Shown here: one piece after another, positions 7,829 to 16,888 of the stretch
Layout of the letters: the number at the start of each line of letters is the position of its first letter
Position numbering within the stretch: position 1 is the stretch's first letter
Source: Lachnospiraceae bacterium
GTDB taxonomy: Bacteria; Bacillota; Clostridia; Lachnospirales; Lachnospiraceae
DNA: 53,137 bases
NCBI GenBank assembly: GCA_017399445.1
Contig: JAFQCM010000040.1
Span: forward strand, 1-53,137
Direction: 5' to 3'
The notes under the pieces: model-generated
Told to the model about the DNA's origin: nothing
The model's input: the letters and a program-made list of their open reading frames with translations, nothing else
Databases searched by the model: none
Program-made: the position numbers and the translations under genes

Positions 7829-10195
7829 ATGCAGATAGATAGTGAAATGAAGATACGGGTTTCAGTAAGAAATTTCGTGGAATTTTTGTTAAGAAGTGGG
7901 GATATCGATAATCGTCGTGGTGCCTTTAAGGAGAGGGATGCCATGGCAGAAGGAAGTAGGCTTCATAGAAAAATACAGGGGAAAATGGGAGTGGAGTATA
8001 AAGCAGAAGTGAGTCTGAAACATGAGATTTTATTAGATGATATTACTCTTTCTATTGAAGGACGAGCAGATGGAATTATTACACCTTTGGAAGAAGAACG
8101 AAACGTAGTGATTGATGAAATTAAATGTGTATACAAAAAGCTTCGGTATATAAAGGAAGCGGAAGAAATTCATTTGGCACAGGCAAAGTGTTATGCATAC
8201 ATATATGCGATTCAAAATGATTTAAGAGAAATACAAACCAGAATCAGTTATTGTAATATAGAAACAGAGGAAATGAAATATTTTCATCATACCTTCACCA
8301 GATTTGAATTAACAAAATGGTTTGAAGAACTGGTATTGGAATATAAAAAGTGGATTGATGATTATGTTAAATGGAGAGAAAAGAGAAATAATTCTATAAA
8401 AGAAACCGTATTTCCTTTTGCATACAGAAAAGGTCAGAAAGAATTGGCTGCTATGGTGTATCAAAGCATAGAAAATGGAGAGAGATTGTACATTCAGGCG
8501 CCTACAGGAACAGGAAAAACACTAATATCCTTATATCCTGCAATTAAATCCGTTGGACAGGGAAGAGGGGAAAAGATATTTTATCTGACTGCAAAAACCA
8601 TTACCAGAACAGTGGCAAAGGAAACTATGGAACTGTTAGAAAAGCAGGGGTTACACTATCGGATACTGGTACTTACGGCAAAGGAAAAAATATGTTTTAT
8701 GGAAGAAGCAGAATGCAATCCGGTAAGTTGTCCTTATGCAAAAGGACATTTTGACCGGGTAAATGATGCAGTTTTTGATATGATTACCAATGAAACCATG
8801 TATGACCGGGAGAAAATAGAAAGTTACGCAAAAAAACATGAAGTATGTCCTTTTGAAATGGGGCTAGATGTTTCCTTATGGGCAGACTGCATTATTTGTG
8901 ATTATAATTATGTGTTTGATCCTAATGTATATTTGAAACGTTTTTTTCAAGAAGGAGTAAAAGGAAATTATATCTTTCTGGCAGATGAAGTTCATAATCT
9001 TTTGGAACGTGGCAGGGAAATGTATAGTGCCACTTTATATAAAGAAGATTTTCTGGAAATAAAGAATTATGTAAAAGATGCTAGTAAAAAACTTGCCAAT
9101 CGTTTGGAAAACTGCAATAAGTATATGTTGGAATTAAAACGGGAATGTGAAAGCTGCACCATAGTAGAAAGCATTGCTGGTTTTACCATGAGCCTTATGC
9201 GCCTGCAGAGTGAACTTGAAAAATTTATGGATAATGATGAAGTTTTGGCAGATAAAAAGCCTGTAACAGAACTTTATTTAAATGTAAGGCATTTTTTGAA
9301 TATGTATGAGTTGGCAGGAGAAAATTATCTTACCTATTCAGAACATACAGAAGATGGAAGATTTAAGGTAAAGTTATTTTGTGTAAATCCTGCACAAAAC
9401 TTAAAAGAATGTTTAGAACGTGGAAGGAGCGGGATTTTATTTTCTGCAACACTTCTTCCTATTAGGTTTTATAAATCCCTGTTAACAGAAGAAAGTGACA
9501 AGGCAGTTTATGCAAATTCTCCATTTGATTCCAAGCGAAGAGGTGTGTTGGTTGCCACAGATGTAAGTTCTAAATACACCAGAAGAAATCAAAAAGAATA
9601 TGAGAAGGTTGCTTTTTATATTAAAGAAGCAGTAAAGGCAAAACAGGGAAATTATCTTGTGTTTTTTCCATCCTATGCTTTTATGGAAAGTGTGCATCAA
9701 GTATATTGCAGTAAATTTCAAGAAGAAGAAAAGGTGATAATCCAAGCCAGTCAAATGTCAGAAGAGGACAGAGAAGAATTTTTAAAGGAGTTTGAAGAAA
9801 CCAACAATAGCTTGCTGGGATTTTGTGTTATGGGTGGAATTTTTAGTGAAGGAATTGATTTGAAAGCAGAAAGGCTCATAGGCAGTATTATTGTGGGAAC
9901 AGGTTTGCCGGGAATTAGTAATGAAAAAGAATTGTTAAAATCATATTTTGACAGGGAAGGTATGAATGGATTTGACTATGCATACCGTTATCCGGGAATG
10001 AATAAAGTTTTACAGGCAGCTGGAAGAGTAATTCGAACCATGGAGGATAAAGGAGTAGTACTGTTATTGGATGAAAGATTTGCAAATTCTGAGTATAAAA
10101 TTATGTATCCAAGAGAATGGGAATATATACAATTCTGTAGCCAGCAAAGTGTTGCAAAAATGTTAAAGGAATTTTGGATACAAAATAAAAATTAA
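7829..10195 (+). CDS. PD-(D/E)XK nuclease fused to an XPD/DinG-type DNA helicase
   Basis: A large DNA repair enzyme of 788 residues. An N-terminal Cas4/RecB-like nuclease domain (about 1-190) shows Glu77-GRAD81, then DEIK with Glu97 and Lys99, and a QAKCYAY motif. It is followed by a superfamily 2 helicase: Walker A APTGTGKT at 224-231, four cysteines (289, 296, 301, 340) for an XPD-type iron-sulfur cluster, DEVH at 386-389, and a Helicase_C_2 domain ending near QAAGRVIR. It probably unwinds and trims DNA 5'-to-3'. A GTG at 7802 would fall inside the preceding terminator tail, so I choose the ATG at 7829, although its ribosome site (ATAGG) is weak. No LexA box is visible upstream. The architecture is recognised in Clostridia, but its cellular role is not established. 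Confidence 0.88.
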   Translation: MQIDSEMKIRVSVRNFVEFLLRSGDIDNRRGAFKERDAMAEGSRLHRKIQGKMGVEYKAEVSLKHEILLDDITLSIEGRADGIITPLEEERNVVIDEIKCVYKKLRYIKEAEEIHLAQAKCYAYIYAIQNDLREIQTRISYCNIETEEMKYFHHTFTRFELTKWFEELVLEYKKWIDDYVKWREKRNNSIKETVFPFAYRKGQKELAAMVYQSIENGERLYIQAPTGTGKTLISLYPAIKSVGQGRGEKIFYLTAKTITRTVAKETMELLEKQGLHYRILVLTAKEKICFMEEAECNPVSCPYAKGHFDRVNDAVFDMITNETMYDREKIESYAKKHEVCPFEMGLDVSLWADCIICDYNYVFDPNVYLKRFFQEGVKGNYIFLADEVHNLLERGREMYSATLYKEDFLEIKNYVKDASKKLANRLENCNKYMLELKRECESCTIVESIAGFTMSLMRLQSELEKFMDNDEVLADKKPVTELYLNVRHFLNMYELAGENYLTYSEHTEDGRFKVKLFCVNPAQNLKECLERGRSGILFSATLLPIRFYKSLLTEESDKAVYANSPFDSKRRGVLVATDVSSKYTRRNQKEYEKVAFYIKEAVKAKQGNYLVFFPSYAFMESVHQVYCSKFQEEEKVIIQASQMSEEDREEFLKEFEETNNSLLGFCVMGGIFSEGIDLKAERLIGSIIVGTGLPGISNEKELLKSYFDREGMNGFDYAYRYPGMNKVLQAAGRVIRTMEDKGVVLLLDERFANSEYKIMYPREWEYIQFCSQQSVAKMLKEFWIQNKN

Positions 10196-10230
10196 GAATA
10201 GTTTCTTCTTAAAAACATGAGATAGAAATA

Positions 10231-10305
10231 TTGACTTTTGAAGGGATTGTGCCTATAGTTAATGTAGTATTCTAACCTGCAAAATAAGACATGTTTTGCA
10301 AGGTT
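10231..10305 (+). promoter_or_regulatory. Promoter and leader inverted repeat of the AstE-like pair
   Basis: TTGACT (10231-10236), 17 bases, TATAGT (10254-10259). In the leader, AACCTGCAAAA (10274-10284) pairs with TTTTGCAAGGTT (10294-10305) with one bulged base and a 9-base loop. The hairpin ends about 10 bases before the GGAGG ribosome site. It could be an operator or an RNA structure that controls translation. Confidence 0.6.
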
Positions 10306-10326
10306 CAACAGGTTGGAGGAAAAATA

Positions 10327-11262
10327 ATGATTGAAACAATCGTATCGGCAGACTTGGCAGTAGACGAAAAACTAACATTGGAAAAAAATCGTTTACAGCC
10401 CCAGGAACTGACCGGAGAAGAGAAAAGAATCTCAATTGTAACAGGTCTTTATGGAGATGAACTAGATGGAGAATATATTTGTTATGAATTGATTCGAAGA
10501 ATAAATTCCAATAAAAAATATTTAAAAGGAATTGTAGATATTTTTCCATCATGCAACCCTTTGGGACTGGCATCCACTACCAGAGGTGTACCAATGTTTG
10601 AATTGGATATGAACCGGATTTTTCCAGGTTCAGAAAAAGGTACTACAATAGAATATATTGCGGCTAGATTACTAGATGATATTATTGGTTCAAACCTTTG
10701 TATTGACTTGCATTCTAGTAATATTTTTTTGATGGAAACACCTCAGGTACGAATTTCAGAAGTCACAGCAGAAAAACTGGTACCAATTGCAAAACAGATC
10801 AATGCGGACTTTGTATGGGTACATGCTTCTGCAACTGTATTGGAATCCACCCTTGCCCATAGTTTAAATACTATGGGTGTTCCTACTCTTGCAGTGGAAA
10901 TGGGGGTAGGAATGCGAATTAATAAAAAGTATGGTGACCAGTTAGTAGAAGGTATCTTCTATATTATGAAGCAAATGGGAATGTGGGAAGGACCAGTGGA
11001 AACACCAAAAGAACCAATTGTGTCTACCGATGGTTCTGTTAGTTTGGTGCATGCAGAAGTGTCCGGTGTTTTTGTTCCGGAAATACAGCATGGTGAGAAA
11101 GTGGAAAAAGGACAGCCTATGGGAAGCATTATTGATTCTCTTACAGGAGATGTAAATCAAATTGTAGAAGCACCGGAAAGTGGTTTTGTGTTTACTTTGA
11201 GAGAATATCCCATCGTATATGAAGGTTCCCTGATTGCCCGTATTCTTGGAGGTGCAAAATGA
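10327..11262 (+). CDS. Succinylglutamate desuccinylase/aspartoacylase-like protein, first of a pair
   Basis: A 311-residue member of the AstE/AspA branch of M14 zinc carboxypeptidases, which normally remove acyl groups from amino acids. The N-terminal catalytic-type domain has GLYGDE where the family has GxHGxE, so the first zinc ligand is Tyr42 while Glu45 is kept. The second histidine is present in IDLHSS (His129). The C-terminal part (from about 230) is a small beta-barrel with ATPVSGVF-like turns (HAEVSGVFVPEIQHGEKVEKGQPMG). The ATG at 10327 follows a strong GGAGG; an earlier ATG at 10291 lies in the leader hairpin. It overlaps the next gene by ATGA, so the two are translationally coupled and may form a heterodimer. 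Activity is uncertain because of the altered zinc site. Confidence 0.8.
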   Translation: MIETIVSADLAVDEKLTLEKNRLQPQELTGEEKRISIVTGLYGDELDGEYICYELIRRINSNKKYLKGIVDIFPSCNPLGLASTTRGVPMFELDMNRIFPGSEKGTTIEYIAARLLDDIIGSNLCIDLHSSNIFLMETPQVRISEVTAEKLVPIAKQINADFVWVHASATVLESTLAHSLNTMGVPTLAVEMGVGMRINKKYGDQLVEGIFYIMKQMGMWEGPVETPKEPIVSTDGSVSLVHAEVSGVFVPEIQHGEKVEKGQPMGSIIDSLTGDVNQIVEAPESGFVFTLREYPIVYEGSLIARILGGAK

Positions 11263-12194
11263 AAAAAGAAGTAATTTATTCTATGAAGGGACCTTTCCGT
11301 GAAGAACTTAAAGTAAAAGGATATAAATTTGGTGAAGGAGAAAAAGCGGCCTGTATTGTAGGTGCCATTAGAGGAAATGAAATACAGCAGTTATATGTTT
11401 GTTCTCAATTGATTAAAGCTTTGAAAGAGCTGGAGAATAAAGGTGCTATTAATTCTGATAATGAAATTATGGTAATTCCTTCGGTAAATCAGTATTCCAT
11501 AAATATTGGAAAGCGTTTCTGGCCTGGAGATGAAACAGATATTAATCGAATGTTTCCAGGTGATGTAACCGGAGAAACAACAGAACGAATTGCAGCAGGA
11601 ATTTTTGAAAAAACACAGGGATATAGCTATGGCATTCAGTTTGCCAGCTTTTACCGCCCGGGAGATTTTGTACCTCATATTCGAATGATGGAAACAGGGT
11701 ATCAAAGTCCAAGCCTTGCTAATTTATTTGGAATGCCATATGTAGTAATCAGGAAACCTAAACCATACGATACTACTACCTTAAATTATAATTGGCAGCT
11801 TTGGAAAACCAATGCATTTTCTGTATACACAAAGGAAACTGATGAAATTGATGAAAAGTCAGCAAAACAGGCTGTGGCAGCAGTACTTCGTTTCTTGACA
11901 AGAATGGGGATTATAAAGTATAACAGCCATAGTGGTTATATTGCCAGTGTCATAGCAGAACAGGATTTAATGCCTATCCGAACCGAAAAAGCAGGAATCT
12001 ATCGACGTCATAAATTCCCGGGAGATGGCATTGAACGTGGAGAAATGCTGGCGGAGATTTTAGACCCTTATGACGGCAGAGTGTTAGAAACGATTACTGC
12101 CCCTATAGAAGGAATTATCTTTTTCTCTCATAAGGCGCCACTGGTAAATCAAAATGAAATCGTATATGAGATAATCAAGCGTTTTCATGAATAA
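11259..12194 (+). CDS. Succinylglutamate desuccinylase/aspartoacylase-like protein, degenerate paralogue
   Basis: A 311-residue paralogue of the upstream gene, same length and domain order. Here both zinc histidines are gone: GAIRGNE has Arg38 in place of His (Glu41 kept), and the DLH motif is replaced by Ile126-Gln127-Phe128. It is therefore unlikely to be a zinc hydrolase and may be a regulatory or structural subunit of the first protein. It retains the C-terminal barrel (YRRHKFPGDGIERGEMLAEI). Its start codon overlaps the upstream stop. The substrate of the pair is unknown, and nothing nearby (purL follows under its own promoter) points to one. Confidence 0.78.
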   Translation: MKKEVIYSMKGPFREELKVKGYKFGEGEKAACIVGAIRGNEIQQLYVCSQLIKALKELENKGAINSDNEIMVIPSVNQYSINIGKRFWPGDETDINRMFPGDVTGETTERIAAGIFEKTQGYSYGIQFASFYRPGDFVPHIRMMETGYQSPSLANLFGMPYVVIRKPKPYDTTTLNYNWQLWKTNAFSVYTKETDEIDEKSAKQAVAAVLRFLTRMGIIKYNSHSGYIASVIAEQDLMPIRTEKAGIYRRHKFPGDGIERGEMLAEILDPYDGRVLETITAPIEGIIFFSHKAPLVNQNEIVYEIIKRFHE

Positions 12195-12263
12195 AAAATA
12201 GTAACTGTTACAAAATAAACCAATGAATTTACAAATAATGTGGAATAAGCACGAAAAATGTGA

Positions 12264-12269
12264 TATCAT
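12264..12269 (+). promoter_or_regulatory. Candidate extended -10 of the purL promoter
   Basis: TATCAT at 12264-12269, preceded by TGA (a TG extended -10 contact) and a weak -35. The same -10 variant, TATCAT, occurs in the purE promoter at 47934. I see no purine riboswitch and no clear PurR box in the 136-base gap. Confidence 0.4.
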
Positions 12270-12330
12270 AGTAATTAGCGTGTTAATTAACCATAGAAGA
12301 AACGCACTTAAGAAAATGGAGGTACGTTAA

Positions 12331-15300
12331 ATGAGCAGCGTAAAAAGAATTTATGTTGAAAAGAAAGCACCTTATGCAGTACAGGCAAAATCTTTAGCAA
12401 AAGAAATCAAAAGTTATCTTGGGATTTCTACTGTAACAGGTGTCCGTGTACTGATTCGTTATGATGTGGAAAATATTTCAGAAGAAACTTACAAAAGAGC
12501 ATTAGGCACAGTTTTCTCTGAACCACCAGTAGATGATGTTTACGAAGAAAATTTTGACAACAATGGCGGAAAAGTATTCAGTGTTGAATTCTTACCAGGA
12601 CAGTTTGATCAGAGAGCAGATTCTGCAGAACAGTGTATGAAGCTTTTAAAGGAAGATGAAATGCCGGTAATCCGCACCGCTACTACTTATGTAATTAATG
12701 GTGAAATCACAGAAGAACAATTAGAAGCAATTAAAAACTTCTGTATTAATCCGGTAGATTCCAGAGAAGCAGGAGAAGTGAAGCCTGCTACTTTAGTTCA
12801 GGAATTTGATGAACCGGAAGATGTTAAGATTTTTGATGGATTTAAGGATATGGCAGAAGAAAAGTTAAAAGAATTATATGATTCTCTAGGACTTGCCATG
12901 ACATTTAAGGATTTCCTTCACATTCAGAATTACTATAAAACAGAAGAAAACAGAGATCCAAGTGTAACAGAAATCAGAGTATTGGATACTTATTGGTCAG
13001 ATCACTGTCGTCATACCACATTCTCTACAGAATTAACAGACGTAAAATTTGAAGAAGGTTACTACAAGAAACCTATGGTAGAAACTTACGAACGTTATTT
13101 ATCTGACAGAGAAGAAATCTTCAAAGGCAGAGATGACAAATTCGTATGTCTGATGGATTTAGCTTTGATGGCAATGCGTAAATTGAAAAAAGAAGGAAAA
13201 TTAGCAGATCAGGAAGAGTCTGATGAAATTAATGCATGTTCTATCGTAGTACCAGTTGATGTAGATGGTGTGGAAGAAGAATGGTTAATTAACTTTAAGA
13301 ACGAAACACACAATCATCCAACAGAAATCGAACCTTTCGGTGGTGCTGCTACTTGTCTTGGAGGTGCTATTCGTGACCCATTGTCAGGACGTACTTATGT
13401 ATATCAGGCAATGCGTGTTACCGGTGCGGCTGACCCTACAGTATCTGTAAAAGATACTTTAAAAGGTAAGCTTCCACAGAAAAAGATTGTTAGAAGTGCA
13501 GCAAGCGGTTATAGTTCTTATGGTAACCAGATTGGTCTTGCAACTGGCTTGGTAAAAGAAGTTTATCATCCGGATTATGTAGCAAAACGTATGGAAATTG
13601 GTGCAGTACTTGGTGCGGCTCCAAGAAGAAGTGTTATCCGTGAAACTTCTGATCCGGGCGATATTATCATCTTACTTGGTGGTAGAACAGGACGTGATGG
13701 TTGTGGTGGCGCGACAGGTTCTTCAAAAGTACATACAGAAGAATCTATCGAAACCTGTGGTGCAGAAGTTCAGAAGGGTAATCCACCAACAGAACGTAAG
13801 ATTCAGAGATTATTCCGTAGAGAAGAAGTCAGCAAGTTAATTAAGAAATGTAATGACTTTGGTGCAGGTGGTGTATCTGTAGCCATTGGTGAGCTTGCAG
13901 ACGGCTTACAGGTAAATCTTGATAAAGTGCCAAAGAAATATGCAGGTCTTGATGGAACAGAAATTGCAATTTCAGAATCCCAGGAACGTATGGCAGTAGT
14001 AGTAGATCCAAAAGATGTTGCTGAATTTATGAAATATGCAAAAGAAGAAAACTTAGAAGCAGTAGAAGTGGCTGTAGTAACAGAGGAACCAAGATTAGTA
14101 TTAAATTGGAGAGGAAAAGAAATTGTAAATCTTTCCAGAGCATTCTTGGATACTAATGGTGCACATCAGGAAACTAAGGTAGAAGTGGAAATTCCTGAAA
14201 AAGAAAAGAACTATTTTGTAAAAGAAGAAGTAAAAGATGTAAAGACTAAGTGGATGGATACCTTAAAAGACTTAAATGTATGTTCACAGAAGGGTCTTGT
14301 AGAAATGTTTGATGGTTCTATTGGTGCAGGCAGTGTATTTATGCCTCATGGTGGAAAATACCAGATGACAGAAACACAGGCAATGGTAGCAAAAGTGCCT
14401 ATGTTAAAAGGGAAAACTACAACAGTTACCATGATGAGTTATGGTTTTGATCCATATCTTTCTTCTTGGAGTCCATATCACGGTGCTGTTTATGCGGTAG
14501 TTGAATCCGTGGCAAAAATCGTGGCAAACGGTGGAGATTATAAGAAAATCAGATTTACATTCCAGGAATACTTCCGTCGTATGACAGAAGATCCAAAGAG
14601 ATGGAGCCAGCCATTTGCAGCATTGCTTGGGGCTTATGATGCACAGATAGGATTTGGTTTACCATCTATTGGTGGAAAAGACAGTATGTCAGGAACATTC
14701 AACGACATCGATGTACCACCAACATTAGTATCTTTTGCAGTAGATATTGCAAAGGATAAAGACATTATTACTCCTGAATTGAAAAAAGCAGGAAGTAAGC
14801 TTGTATTAATGGAAATTCCAAGAAATGAATATGACTTACCGGAATATGACAAAGTAATGGATGCTTACGAAAAATTCCATGGGGACATTCAGGCAGGAAA
14901 TATTATTTCTGCTTATGCTATTGACAGCAAGGGTATTGCTGCTGCAATCAGTAAAATGGCATTTGGTAATGGAATGGGCGTGAAAGTAGAGCACAACATT
15001 GCACCAGAAGACTTATTCAGTGTAGGATTTGGTAACATTATCGCAGAAGTTCCAGATGGAAAAGTTGGTTCTCTTGGAATTACCTACACCGTAATCGGTG
15101 AAGTAACGGATAAGGCGACGATTGAATACAAAGATATGTCAATTGCTTTAGCAGATGCAGAGGAAGCATGGACAGGTACTTTAGAAAAAGTATTCCCAAC
15201 ACGTTCTAATGTAGAGCAGAGCGAAATTAATACAGGTTTATATAAAGCAGACAGCATTTATGTATGCAAGAACAAAATTGCAAAACCTACAGTATTTATT

Positions 15301-16080
15301 CCTGTATTCCCAGGAACTAACTGTGAATACGACAGCACCAAAGCTTTCGAAAGAGCCGGTGCAAATGTAATTACAAAGGTATTTAAAAACTTAGATGCAG
15401 AAGATATTCGTGATTCTGTAAGAATCTTCGAAGAAAGCATTGCACAGTCCCAGATTATTATGTTCCCAGGTGGATTTAGTGCAGGTGATGAACCAGAAGG
15501 TTCTGCTAAATTTTTTGCAACTGCCTTCCGTAATGAAAAGATTAAGGAAGCAGTGAATAAGTTGTTAAATGAAAGAGATGGACTTGTACTTGGTATCTGT
15601 AACGGTTTCCAGGCATTGATTAAATTAGGTCTTGTGCCATACGGACAGATTACAGAACAGAAAGCAGACTCACCTACTTTAACATATAATACTATTGGAC
15701 GTCATATTTCCAAGATGGTATATACAAAAGTTGTAACAAACAAGTCCCCATGGCTTGCAGGTGCAGAATTAGGAGCTACTTATGTAAATCCGGCTTCTCA
15801 TGGGGAAGGACGTTTTGTGGCACCAAAGGAATGGCTTGACAAGTTATTTGAAAACGGCCAGGTAGCAACTCAGTATGTAGATGCCAACGGAAATCCTACC
15901 ATGGATGAAGAATGGAATCCGAATGGTTCTTACCTTGCTATCGAAGGTATTACTAGCCCGGATGGTCGTGTGCTTGGTAAGATGGCACATAGTGAAAGAA
16001 GAGATGATTCTGTGGCTATGAATATTTATGGAGAACAGGATATGAAGTTGTTTGAATCTGGAGTGAAGTACTTCCAGTAA
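12331..16080 (+). CDS. purL: Phosphoribosylformylglycinamidine synthase, fused PurL-PurQ
   Basis: Catalyses the fourth step of purine synthesis, turning FGAR, ATP and glutamine into FGAM. This 1249-residue form joins the synthetase (two AIRS-like halves) and the glutaminase in one chain, as in proteobacterial PurL and many Clostridia, rather than separate PurS/PurL/PurQ. The ATP-binding region shows NFKNETHNHPTEIEPFGGAAT, and the C-terminal class I amidotransferase has FPGTNCEYD, then GICNGFQ with the catalytic Cys1090, and AHSERR with the catalytic His. Start and AGGAGG-like site are clear. It is monocistronic and 32 kb from the other purine genes in the window (purE, M, N, D). Confidence 0.96.
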   Translation: MSSVKRIYVEKKAPYAVQAKSLAKEIKSYLGISTVTGVRVLIRYDVENISEETYKRALGTVFSEPPVDDVYEENFDNNGGKVFSVEFLPGQFDQRADSAEQCMKLLKEDEMPVIRTATTYVINGEITEEQLEAIKNFCINPVDSREAGEVKPATLVQEFDEPEDVKIFDGFKDMAEEKLKELYDSLGLAMTFKDFLHIQNYYKTEENRDPSVTEIRVLDTYWSDHCRHTTFSTELTDVKFEEGYYKKPMVETYERYLSDREEIFKGRDDKFVCLMDLALMAMRKLKKEGKLADQEESDEINACSIVVPVDVDGVEEEWLINFKNETHNHPTEIEPFGGAATCLGGAIRDPLSGRTYVYQAMRVTGAADPTVSVKDTLKGKLPQKKIVRSAASGYSSYGNQIGLATGLVKEVYHPDYVAKRMEIGAVLGAAPRRSVIRETSDPGDIIILLGGRTGRDGCGGATGSSKVHTEESIETCGAEVQKGNPPTERKIQRLFRREEVSKLIKKCNDFGAGGVSVAIGELADGLQVNLDKVPKKYAGLDGTEIAISESQERMAVVVDPKDVAEFMKYAKEENLEAVEVAVVTEEPRLVLNWRGKEIVNLSRAFLDTNGAHQETKVEVEIPEKEKNYFVKEEVKDVKTKWMDTLKDLNVCSQKGLVEMFDGSIGAGSVFMPHGGKYQMTETQAMVAKVPMLKGKTTTVTMMSYGFDPYLSSWSPYHGAVYAVVESVAKIVANGGDYKKIRFTFQEYFRRMTEDPKRWSQPFAALLGAYDAQIGFGLPSIGGKDSMSGTFNDIDVPPTLVSFAVDIAKDKDIITPELKKAGSKLVLMEIPRNEYDLPEYDKVMDAYEKFHGDIQAGNIISAYAIDSKGIAAAISKMAFGNGMGVKVEHNIAPEDLFSVGFGNIIAEVPDGKVGSLGITYTVIGEVTDKATIEYKDMSIALADAEEAWTGTLEKVFPTRSNVEQSEINTGLYKADSIYVCKNKIAKPTVFIPVFPGTNCEYDSTKAFERAGANVITKVFKNLDAEDIRDSVRIFEESIAQSQIIMFPGGFSAGDEPEGSAKFFATAFRNEKIKEAVNKLLNERDGLVLGICNGFQALIKLGLVPYGQITEQKADSPTLTYNTIGRHISKMVYTKVVTNKSPWLAGAELGATYVNPASHGEGRFVAPKEWLDKLFENGQVATQYVDANGNPTMDEEWNPNGSYLAIEGITSPDGRVLGKMAHSERRDDSVAMNIYGEQDMKLFESGVKYFQ

Positions 16081-16178
16081 GGAAAGGATTTTGTAAACAG
16101 GCAATCTCATTTATCCTGAAAAGGCAAAAAAAGAGCAGTTTGAAACAAAGAGAATAAATAAGAAAGTGTAGATGAGTA

Positions 16179-16230
16179 AAAAACGACTTTAAAATGAGAG
16201 GAAACTCCCGTTTTAGAGTCGTTTTCTATT
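16179..16230 (+). terminator. Terminator after purL
   Basis: AAAACGACT...TAAAATG and CGTTTTA...AGTCGTTTT form a long stem closed by GAG-GAAA-CTC, a stable tetraloop-type top, ending in a T-rich tail. Confidence 0.85.
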
Positions 16231-16287
16231 TGGGAAGAAGCAACAAATTTTCGTAAAAATGATTCTTAAAAACTTTTTTTATATTCA

Positions 16288-16315
16288 TGCAACAATTTCC
16301 ATGCTAAGATTATCT
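16288..16315 (+). promoter_or_regulatory. Candidate ECF-type promoter
   Basis: TGCAAC (16288-16293), a 17-base gap and TATCT (16311-16315). The AAC-rich -35 is typical for ECF sigma factors, which usually transcribe their own gene. No standard sigma-A promoter is obvious here. Low confidence. Confidence 0.35.
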
Positions 16316-16356
16316 AATGTATGTAAAACAAATGGTACCGTTTGGAGGAAGTATAC

Positions 16357-16860
16357 ATGATTTTTAAGGTAAAACGTGCACAGCACGGAGACACAAAAGC
16401 TTTTGTAGAGCTAATGGAGGAAAATAGGCAGGCAATGCAAAGAATTGCCTTTGGATATTTTAGCTGTGAGGATGATGTGGCAGATGTCATGCAGCAGACT
16501 GCGTTGAATGTCTTTGAAAAGTTGAGCACATTAAAAAATCCGGTTTATTTTAAAACATGGCTCATTCGAATACATATCAACAATTGCAATACTCTTTACA
16601 ATACAAAGAAAAGTTGTACGGTAGCAGAGGAGTTAGAGGAGGGAAGATATCTGGAAGAATATCCTTCAGAAGATGAATTTTATCAGCTGATTGCAGGTTT
16701 GAGTGAAGATAACCGTCTGATATTTCAGCTATATTATGGCGAAGAATATACAACCAAAGAAATCGGACGAATACTGAATATGAAAGAGAGTACAGTACGT
16801 AGCAGGCTGCACAGAGGAAAAGAGCAGATAAAAAGAAATTTAGAAACATCTGTAAGATAA
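16357..16860 (+). CDS. ECF-type RNA polymerase sigma factor
   Basis: A 167-residue extracytoplasmic-function sigma factor. Region 2 is seen in EENRQAMQRIAFGYFSCEDDVADVMQQTALNVFEKLSTLKNPVYFKTWLIRI, and region 4 in the helix-turn-helix YTTKEIGRILNMKESTVRSRLHRGKEQIK. The ATG at 16357 follows GGAGG by a normal gap; the in-frame TTG at 16342 is part of the ribosome site region and is rejected. It is followed 28 bases later by a DUF4179 membrane protein that is its probable anti-sigma factor, and then by a lipoprotein. The signal it answers is unknown. Confidence 0.93.
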   Translation: MIFKVKRAQHGDTKAFVELMEENRQAMQRIAFGYFSCEDDVADVMQQTALNVFEKLSTLKNPVYFKTWLIRIHINNCNTLYNTKKSCTVAEELEEGRYLEEYPSEDEFYQLIAGLSEDNRLIFQLYYGEEYTTKEIGRILNMKESTVRSRLHRGKEQIKRNLETSVR

Positions 16861-16888
16861 ATTCAGCACAGAAAGGCGGATAATATAT

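Noticed and set aside
12195..12330. Purine riboswitch before purL
   Set aside because: The gap is short and lacks the conserved purine aptamer segments; only a candidate promoter is seen.
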